From the IMG/VR virus record IMGVR_UViG_3300021519_000047, positions 1-28,975 of that record: DNA of 28,975 nucleotides. One strand, 5' to 3'. This DNA comes from a virus. Position numbers and translations under genes: made by a program. The notes under the pieces were generated by a model. The model searched no databases. It had not been told where the DNA came from and saw only the letters and a list, made by a program, of their open reading frames with translations. The stretch's first letter is position 1. The number at the start of each line of letters is the position of its first letter. This document shows, in pieces, positions 23,655-28,975 of the stretch.

Positions 23655-24692
23655 ATGGGAGCATTTCAAACACAGGTACTTGTTGATAAATCGTTAGCGC
23701 ATAGTAACGTAACGTTGAAAACAGCACCTAATTCAATCAGTCCAACAGATACGGGCGGTTCGCTTGAAAACCTTGCGGATTTGTTTGTAAGCCTCGGATG
23801 GGATGGCGACATGGCAACGCTTATCTATACATTGTTCAATCTTCGTATAGGTGCAACGGGTGGCGCAAATTCAGTTGTAGAAACGAATAAGGTAGCGGTA
23901 AAGCAGATTTCGACTGTTATTGCTCAATTGTTAAATCATACGAGTTCAGGCGAATTACATTTAAAAGACGGTACGAGTGCGTTTTATACAAAGTTTTTGG
24001 GTGTACCTTTTACGGGTAGCCTCACTGCAGACCGTACTCTTTCCCCACCTGATGAAAGCGGAACAATCGTAACGCATGTAACAAAAGATACGATTGAGGT
24101 CAATAACGGCACAGGGTACATAACGCAGGTTAAGGTAGGGCAATGTTCCGTACAGGATGCAACAAATAACCTTGCGCAATTGCTAAATAGTGGCACACCT
24201 TCACTTGTTCTTTATGATATTGCAGTAACAGGTTTTAATTGGCGGGTACAGATGCCTGCGGGTATGTTGAATAGCCGTACAATAACACCTCTTGACGCAA
24301 CTGGTAGCAATCCTGTAATAGTTCAATCGGGTCGTTTAACGGGTCGGACTGCGGCGGTTGCGTCTATTTGTGCTGAAAGTGTACCCGTTGACCGTTCTTA
24401 TAGGATTGAGTGCAATTTATTGATAACCGTTGCGGGAACAAACGCCTTTAAAGTAGCGGTTGATTTTACGGACGAGGGTGGAAATGCTCGGACAATGGTA
24501 ATAACATTAAACAACCTTTCAGGAACTCCTGTTAATACTACCGCTTTTGCAGACGGTACAATACCATACGCAGGTATGTCAACCCAAATAAGGGCAGGCG
24601 GATTATCAATAATCACAGTAAAAACAATGGGTACGTTCACAGGTTGTACCTACAACGTAGAAGCTAAAATTATTCAATTATCAAACACATAA
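23655..24692 (+). CDS. Hypothetical tail-tip or fibre-associated protein
   Basis: 345 residues. The N-terminus contains a short helical region (LENLADLFVSLGWDGDMATL), and the rest is beta-rich with many Gly/Thr turns (GRLTGRTAAVASICAESVPV and similar). It has no signal peptide or enzyme motif. It is the first gene of the fibre transcription unit and lies one base before the long fibre gene, so it may be an adaptor or co-fibre. No family recognised. Confidence 0.58.
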   Translation: MGAFQTQVLVDKSLAHSNVTLKTAPNSISPTDTGGSLENLADLFVSLGWDGDMATLIYTLFNLRIGATGGANSVVETNKVAVKQISTVIAQLLNHTSSGELHLKDGTSAFYTKFLGVPFTGSLTADRTLSPPDESGTIVTHVTKDTIEVNNGTGYITQVKVGQCSVQDATNNLAQLLNSGTPSLVLYDIAVTGFNWRVQMPAGMLNSRTITPLDATGSNPVIVQSGRLTGRTAAVASICAESVPVDRSYRIECNLLITVAGTNAFKVAVDFTDEGGNARTMVITLNNLSGTPVNTTAFADGTIPYAGMSTQIRAGGLSIITVKTMGTFTGCTYNVEAKIIQLSNT

Positions 24693-24693
24693 T

Positions 24694-27600
24694 ATGGGTA
24701 AGTATATAAAAATACTGATTGCAATTATATTTACTGCATTTTCCGCTAATGGGCAGGTGATAGTGAATAACGGCAATACAAATGAACTAATAAGGCACAA
24801 CGGGGGTTATACTACATTGCGGTATTTTACTCCCCCTATGTCGTACAATCCGTATTCTGCTTATTCTAAATTCGGAATGATTTGGTTTGATAGTTCAGCT
24901 ACACAGCGTTTATGGTATTTTGACGGGTACAGGCAAAGACAAGTATCAGATAAAAGCTATGTTGATAGTGTAGTATTGGCTATCGGTACAGGAACAGTTT
25001 TAAGTGTAACAGGCGGTACTAATATATCAGTAACGGGTACACCAACAGTTAACCCGATTATAAACCTTAGTGGGAATATTCCTGTTACTAATTTAAACGG
25101 TGGTACTTCTGCATCGGCTACAACTTATTGGCGTGGTGATGGTGTATGGTCAACTCCCGCAGGTGCAGGTACGGTTACTTCGGTTGCAAGCGGTTGGGGA
25201 ACTAATTTCAGCACTATTACGGGTGCGGGAACGGTGGTGGCTGATAGTTACGCAGTGGCATCACGAAACAGGCTACAAAAGAATGTGGATAGCTTAGACG
25301 TACTTATAGCGGGTAAACAACCGTCTTTAGGTTATACGCCTGAAAACGTGGCAAATAAGGCTACGACATTTGGAACTTTGAATAATACTTTGTACCCTAC
25401 AACTGCGGCGGTGAACACATGGGGTAATACTAACTTTCAGCCTATTGGTAGTTATTGGACTTATGCAGATACGGTTAACGGAGTAAGCACAAGGTCATGG
25501 AGGCAAAAAGGCGTAGATTCTATTACTACAAAATTTTATCCTAATACTAATCCTAATGGTTACATATCTTCTTATATTGTTGATAGCAATACGTTTTCTA
25601 CTCGGAACTGGAGACAGAAACTAGGCGATAGTTTAAATATAAGTATAGCCACAAAATTAAAGATTACTGATACTGCAAGTAAATGGCTTAATCCTACTTT
25701 AGCTTCTCAAACATATCAGGCAATTGGGGATTACCCAACTAAAACTTATCTTCATAGCGTAGACGATAGTTCATCTGTATTAAAAGTATCTAAAATAGAT
25801 AGCAATACGTTGGGTGGATACGTCAGCTACTATTACGCATCGACAACATTTGGTAGTTCTGGTAAAGCAGAGTACTTTTTTACAGATACAGCAAGTTCAA
25901 TATCTACATATAAGGTTGCGGCTAATCCATACGTTGTTGGCCCAGAGGCTTACGTTACAGATGCCTCTCCTGCTACTTCTAATATTATACAATCTTGGGC
26001 AACTATAGTTAATCTTCCTAACTTAACATATATACCTGCTGGAATATGGGGAGTACATTTTCACGCATACAAAACTGGAGGAACAAAAACAGTTGCAATC
26101 TATTGCAATATATATAAACGTAATCTGGCTGGAACAGAAACTCTTTTAGGTACAACATCTTTATCTATACCATTAACTGCCATCGAAGTAGATATGCCAG
26201 AAATGCAGATTTATATAGACCAAACGATTTTACTTGCAACAGATAGGATTGTAGTTAAACTTGTTGAAAGCATAACTGGTGGAGGCTCTTCCCCATCGTC
26301 TATTACTGTAGGATATGGAAATAATACTAGCGCGAGAATAAGCATTCCAGCTCAATCTGTAGTAGTTAATAATTTTGTACCTTATTCTGGAGCGACATCG
26401 TTACTAGATTTAGGCAGTTATGGATTAAAAACAACTGGCGATATAGGATTAACTGGAGCTAGAGTAGCAAATATATATACTACTAATATGGCAGTAACAA
26501 ATACGATTACTGGTAGTGTAAATGGAACATCTGCTAATATTACTGGAAATCTTGCTATAGGTAATTTAAATAGTGGAACGAGCGCATCTTCTTCTACATT
26601 TTGGAGAGGAGATGGCACATGGTCTACTCCTACTGGCACAGGAACTGTAACAAACGTGATAGGAGGTACTAATATTGCGATTACTGGTACGTCAACAATT
26701 CAACCAACGGTAAATATTACAGGCACAATAGCAGTTGCAAATGGTGGAACGGGTACAACTGCGACAACCTCAGTAAATACTACTCCGATTACTTATGGGT
26801 CGGATAATACGGTAACGGCAAGCGCAAATACACTTACTACAACTTCTCTTAATCCTACTGTTGTAAATAGTTCTCTAACTAAAGTTGGAACAATAGCAAC
26901 TGGTGTATGGAATGGAACAGCAATTGCAGATGCTTATATATCATCAGGAACTAACTGGAATACGGCATACACCAATAGGATAACCAGCCTAACAACAACA
27001 GGGAGTAGTGGTGCATCTACACTAAGTAGCAATACATTGAATATCCCAACATATACGTTAAGTGGGTTGGGTGGATTATCTACAACTACATCTGTAAATG
27101 CAACTGCATTATCGTCAGGGGCGAATGTTACAGTAACTGCATCAGCTAATACATTAACTACTACTACCTTGAACCCAACCGTTGTTACATCCTCATTGAC
27201 AAGTGTAGGAACGATAGGAACAGGAACGTGGCAAGGTACGGTAGTTAATCCTACATATGGCGGAACAGGCGTTAATAACGGCAGTAATACCATCACAGTA
27301 GCGGGTAATTTAGTTCATGCAGGAGCGTTTGCGTGTACTGTAAATGCAACAGCATCTACTAACGTAACATTACCTACTTCGGGTACTTTATATGGAACTG
27401 CATCAGGTAGTATTACTTCTTCGCAGTTACAAACATCATTGAGTGATGAAACAGGAACAGGGTTAATCGTCGGCAACAACAAACCGACATTCTTAGGAAC
27501 GATTCAAACTATATCAACTGTTTCTGCACAGGCTTTTGATGGTAGTTTAGGTAATATGTTTACTAGAACATTAGCCGCATCTGAAACATTTACACAATCT

Positions 27601-27807
27601 AACTTTAGTACGGGTCAAAACTTTATCGTTAGAGTTAAGCAAGGTAGCGGAACGACTTATACTGTTACATGGTGGAGTGGGGTAACATGGATAACTTCGG
27701 GGGCAACTGCACCTGTTCAAACAACAGTTACAAACGGATTTACTACATATGGATTTACCTGCACAGGTTCAAATACATTTGACGGTTATCTTATAGCAAC
27801 GCAATAA
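24694..27807 (+). CDS. Long repetitive tail fibre with a signal peptide and mosaic modules
   Basis: 1037 residues. A signal peptide (MGKYIKILIAIIFTAFSANG, cleavage before Q21) starts the protein. The rest is Gly/Thr/Ser-rich fibre sequence with repeated units. WRGDG(V/T)WSTP appears twice (residues about 146-155 and 639-648), and a longer repeat covers 26770-26930 and 27091-27240. A middle module (about 25860-26400) begins YFFTDTASSISTYK and contains PAGIWGVHFHAYKTGGTKTV and VPYSGATSLLDLGS, a pattern I recall in other mosaic phage fibres. In that module arginine is often AGA and glycine GGA, unlike the first third, which suggests later acquisition. The C-terminal 80 residues are a different, tryptophan-containing beta domain, probably the receptor-binding tip. 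Confidence 0.78.
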   Translation: MGKYIKILIAIIFTAFSANGQVIVNNGNTNELIRHNGGYTTLRYFTPPMSYNPYSAYSKFGMIWFDSSATQRLWYFDGYRQRQVSDKSYVDSVVLAIGTGTVLSVTGGTNISVTGTPTVNPIINLSGNIPVTNLNGGTSASATTYWRGDGVWSTPAGAGTVTSVASGWGTNFSTITGAGTVVADSYAVASRNRLQKNVDSLDVLIAGKQPSLGYTPENVANKATTFGTLNNTLYPTTAAVNTWGNTNFQPIGSYWTYADTVNGVSTRSWRQKGVDSITTKFYPNTNPNGYISSYIVDSNTFSTRNWRQKLGDSLNISIATKLKITDTASKWLNPTLASQTYQAIGDYPTKTYLHSVDDSSSVLKVSKIDSNTLGGYVSYYYASTTFGSSGKAEYFFTDTASSISTYKVAANPYVVGPEAYVTDASPATSNIIQSWATIVNLPNLTYIPAGIWGVHFHAYKTGGTKTVAIYCNIYKRNLAGTETLLGTTSLSIPLTAIEVDMPEMQIYIDQTILLATDRIVVKLVESITGGGSSPSSITVGYGNNTSARISIPAQSVVVNNFVPYSGATSLLDLGSYGLKTTGDIGLTGARVANIYTTNMAVTNTITGSVNGTSANITGNLAIGNLNSGTSASSSTFWRGDGTWSTPTGTGTVTNVIGGTNIAITGTSTIQPTVNITGTIAVANGGTGTTATTSVNTTPITYGSDNTVTASANTLTTTSLNPTVVNSSLTKVGTIATGVWNGTAIADAYISSGTNWNTAYTNRITSLTTTGSSGASTLSSNTLNIPTYTLSGLGGLSTTTSVNATALSSGANVTVTASANTLTTTTLNPTVVTSSLTSVGTIGTGTWQGTVVNPTYGGTGVNNGSNTITVAGNLVHAGAFACTVNATASTNVTLPTSGTLYGTASGSITSSQLQTSLSDETGTGLIVGNNKPTFLGTIQTISTVSAQAFDGSLGNMFTRTLAASETFTQSNFSTGQNFIVRVKQGSGTTYTVTWWSGVTWITSGATAPVQTTVTNGFTTYGFTCTGSNTFDGYLIATQ
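26770..27240 (+). repeat. Two-copy internal repeat of the fibre gene
   Basis: Bases 26770-26930 and 27091-27240 encode the same pattern twice: SVN(T/A)T, then TVTASANTLTTT(S/T)LNPTVV, then SSLT-x-VGTI-x-TG-x-W-x-GT. The copies are diverged at the DNA level, so they are old or under diversifying change. They probably build repeated shaft segments. Confidence 0.75.
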
Positions 27808-27808
27808 C

Positions 27809-28027
27809 ATGAAAACATATCTAATATCCACTTACGAAATCTTAGTTAGTTTCGGATTAACTCCTTTAGAAACTATCTACAGAGATATGACAGGAGCAGT
27901 AATATATGCTGCTCTTGGAACAGTGCCACATATTGGAACGCTACGGTATATTACTGTATATCAAGCGATGCCTTCAAACGGAATCCTTTTATTTCAATCT
28001 AATTTAAACGCTACAGATTTAGCATGA
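27809..28027 (+). CDS. Small protein between fibre and secreted protein
   Basis: 72 residues, one base after the fibre gene. It is mixed hydrophobic (TYEILVSFGLTPLETIYRDM) with no clear membrane helix. Its stop overlaps the next start codon in an ATGA junction (28024-28027), a sign of coupled translation. It may be a fibre chaperone by position, but no family is recognised. Confidence 0.6.
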   Translation: MKTYLISTYEILVSFGLTPLETIYRDMTGAVIYAALGTVPHIGTLRYITVYQAMPSNGILLFQSNLNATDLA

Positions 28028-28752
28028 AAAAGTTTCTATTCTTTTTATTGCTCGTGCCGTATTTATCTTTTGGTGCGATAGCAATTGTAGCAAGTAATAA
28101 TACACAATTTGCTGCTCCAGCTTCGGCTACATCGGCATCTATGACAACAACAGGCTCTACGTTGATTGTTATTATGTGTACATATCGTACCGCTTCTAGT
28201 TATCCTACAATAACCGATAGTAAATCAAATACGTGGACTAGGATAAATAACTATGATGGCGGGAGTGGTTTTACTGCGGGTGTAGTTGCTTACTATTGTA
28301 GTAATCCTACTGTTGGAACTGGACATACGTTTACTGAAACAGGGGCGCAATATGGGGGAATGTCTGTATTTGCTTGTTCTGGTACAAGAACAGCATCTAC
28401 TCCATTAGACCAACAGAACGGGCAATATATAGCAACATTAGGAACAACAGCTACCCCAGGCAGCATTACCCCATCTGCTAATAACTGTATAGTATTTACA
28501 GGAGTAATGAATTTCAACGGTTCTGCACCAACTATGCCATCTGGATATACTGCTGGATTTACATGGACAACTGCAACAGCTTACGCTGGAGGTGCGGGTT
28601 ATCAGATACAAACCACTGCAACTGCTACTAATCCATCGTGGGCAAACATGAACTCAGGGTCGAATGGTGCGGTGAATGTGGTATCATTTTTTGAACCTGC
28701 TGCTGCTGCTGCGCCACCAAAGGGAGGTTTTTTTTACAATATGCTTAATTGA
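28024..28752 (+). CDS. Secreted beta-rich protein downstream of the fibre
   Basis: 242 residues. A signal peptide (MKKFLFFLLLVPYLSFG, with AIA beyond it) precedes a beta-sandwich-like chain rich in Ser, Thr and Gly. The segment STLIVIMCTYRTASSYPTIT, followed by DSKSNTWTRI, is a pattern I recall in surface proteins and phage fibre-associated proteins of uncertain function. The end is an alanine run, then APPKGGFFYNMLN. Location after the fibre suggests a second adhesin, decoration or fibre accessory. A weak hairpin overlaps the stop codon. Confidence 0.68.
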   Translation: MKKFLFFLLLVPYLSFGAIAIVASNNTQFAAPASATSASMTTTGSTLIVIMCTYRTASSYPTITDSKSNTWTRINNYDGGSGFTAGVVAYYCSNPTVGTGHTFTETGAQYGGMSVFACSGTRTASTPLDQQNGQYIATLGTTATPGSITPSANNCIVFTGVMNFNGSAPTMPSGYTAGFTWTTATAYAGGAGYQIQTTATATNPSWANMNSGSNGAVNVVSFFEPAAAAAPPKGGFFYNMLN

Positions 28753-28770
28753 ATAAAAATTCAATCATTT
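28748..28770 (+). terminator. Weak possible terminator at the end of the fibre unit
   Basis: ATTGAAT (28748-28754), a four-A loop and ATTCAAT (28759-28765) form a hairpin followed by CATTTTAATTT. The stem is AT-rich, so termination would be inefficient. The hairpin includes the stop codon of the preceding gene. Confidence 0.35.
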
Positions 28771-28840
28771 TAATTTAGTATTTTTGGTGGCGTTTTCCAT
28801 TGCGTTTGTAGTAATTATTAATATTATAAAATAGATATTT

Positions 28841-28975
28841 TTGAATCAGTTTTTAACAGTTTTAATTTCCGCTTGTTGTTCTTTAGGGTCTTGCGTAATG
28901 ACATGGATTATTACAGTTGCAGTAATGAAACAAAGGGTGAATGAAATTGAACAAAAAATAGTTAAAATGGCTATT
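28841..28975 (+). CDS. Partial small membrane protein at the window edge
   Basis: The frame is open from 28841 to the end of the window (45 codons). From a TTG at 28841 it encodes a hydrophobic segment (QFLTVLISACCSLGSC, then VMTWIITVAVM) and then a charged helix (KQRVNEIEQKIVKM). From the ATG at 28898 the protein would lack half of the membrane segment. One membrane helix followed by a coiled coil is typical of small phage membrane proteins near the lysis genes, but holin identity cannot be claimed from this fragment. The 88 bases before it contain a TATTTTTG box (28779-28786) with no matching -33. Confidence 0.45.
   Translation, partial: MNQFLTVLISACCSLGSCVMTWIITVAVMKQRVNEIEQKIVKMAI

Noticed and set aside
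26934-27296. 120-codon leftward open frame inside the fibre gene
   Set aside because: It is antisense to repetitive fibre sequence, with a low-complexity Val/Pro/Leu composition expected from the complement of Thr/Gly/Asn repeats. No promoter or family feature.
28779-28786. TATTTTTG as a promoter for the partial gene at the right edge
   Set aside because: It matches the -7 box, but no TTTG or close variant lies 18-23 bases upstream and the late operator is absent.
1-28975. CRISPR arrays, insertion sequences, tRNA genes or an integrase
   Set aside because: No regularly spaced repeats, transposase motifs, tRNA-like cloverleaf sequences or recombinase motifs were seen while reading both strands; a dedicated RNA search could not be run.

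Overview
The window is one end of the late (virion) gene block of a tailed double-stranded DNA phage or prophage whose host belongs to the Bacteroidetes (Bacteroidota). The host call rests on three things. Intergenic regions carry the Bacteroidetes promoter pattern TTTG-N19/20-TAnnTTTG. Start codons are preceded by A-rich leaders rather than Shine-Dalgarno sequences. Signal peptides end in the typical A-x-A/G followed by Q. I cannot name the phage or the host genus, and I see no integrase, lysis gene or tRNA.

Layout: a leftward RepL-like winged-helix gene (126-605) faces a 346-base divergent control region. Then, rightward: small terminase (952-1425); a parS-like palindrome and a cluster of small accessory genes (1.4-3.05 kb, including a YodC/DUF2158-like protein); large terminase (3051-4511); portal with a DnaJ-like double CxxCxGxG motif (4591-6327); a ferritin-like protein (6333-6815); four genes of unknown function; a scaffold-like protein (8323-9132); a terminator; the major capsid protein (9360-10418); a signal-peptide protein; three large structural proteins, one with an Ig-like domain; a second strong terminator (14284-14315); head-tail and pre-tape-measure genes; a 1223-residue tape measure (15877-19548); a large tail protein; a leftward lipoprotein gene inserted in the tail block (22239-22457); further tail proteins; and a 1037-residue repetitive fibre with a signal peptide, followed by a small protein and a second secreted beta-rich protein. 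The window ends inside a small membrane-protein gene. A long tape measure and no recognisable sheath suggest a siphovirus, with a tail of roughly 180 nm if 0.15 nm per residue holds.

The most notable regulatory structure is a composite control site before four genes: terS, portal, major capsid and the first fibre-region gene. Each has TTAG-N6-CTAA (consensus TTAGnCnnnCCTAA), then exactly 9 bases, then a -33 box (TTTG three times, TTAG once), then 18-20 bases and a -7 box matching TAnnTTTG or one base from it. This looks like the operator of one phage-encoded regulator that coordinates the late transcription units. The other leading oddities are the ferritin-like gene beside the portal, signal peptides on several late-region proteins, the opposite-strand lipoprotein, and the parS-like site just after terS.
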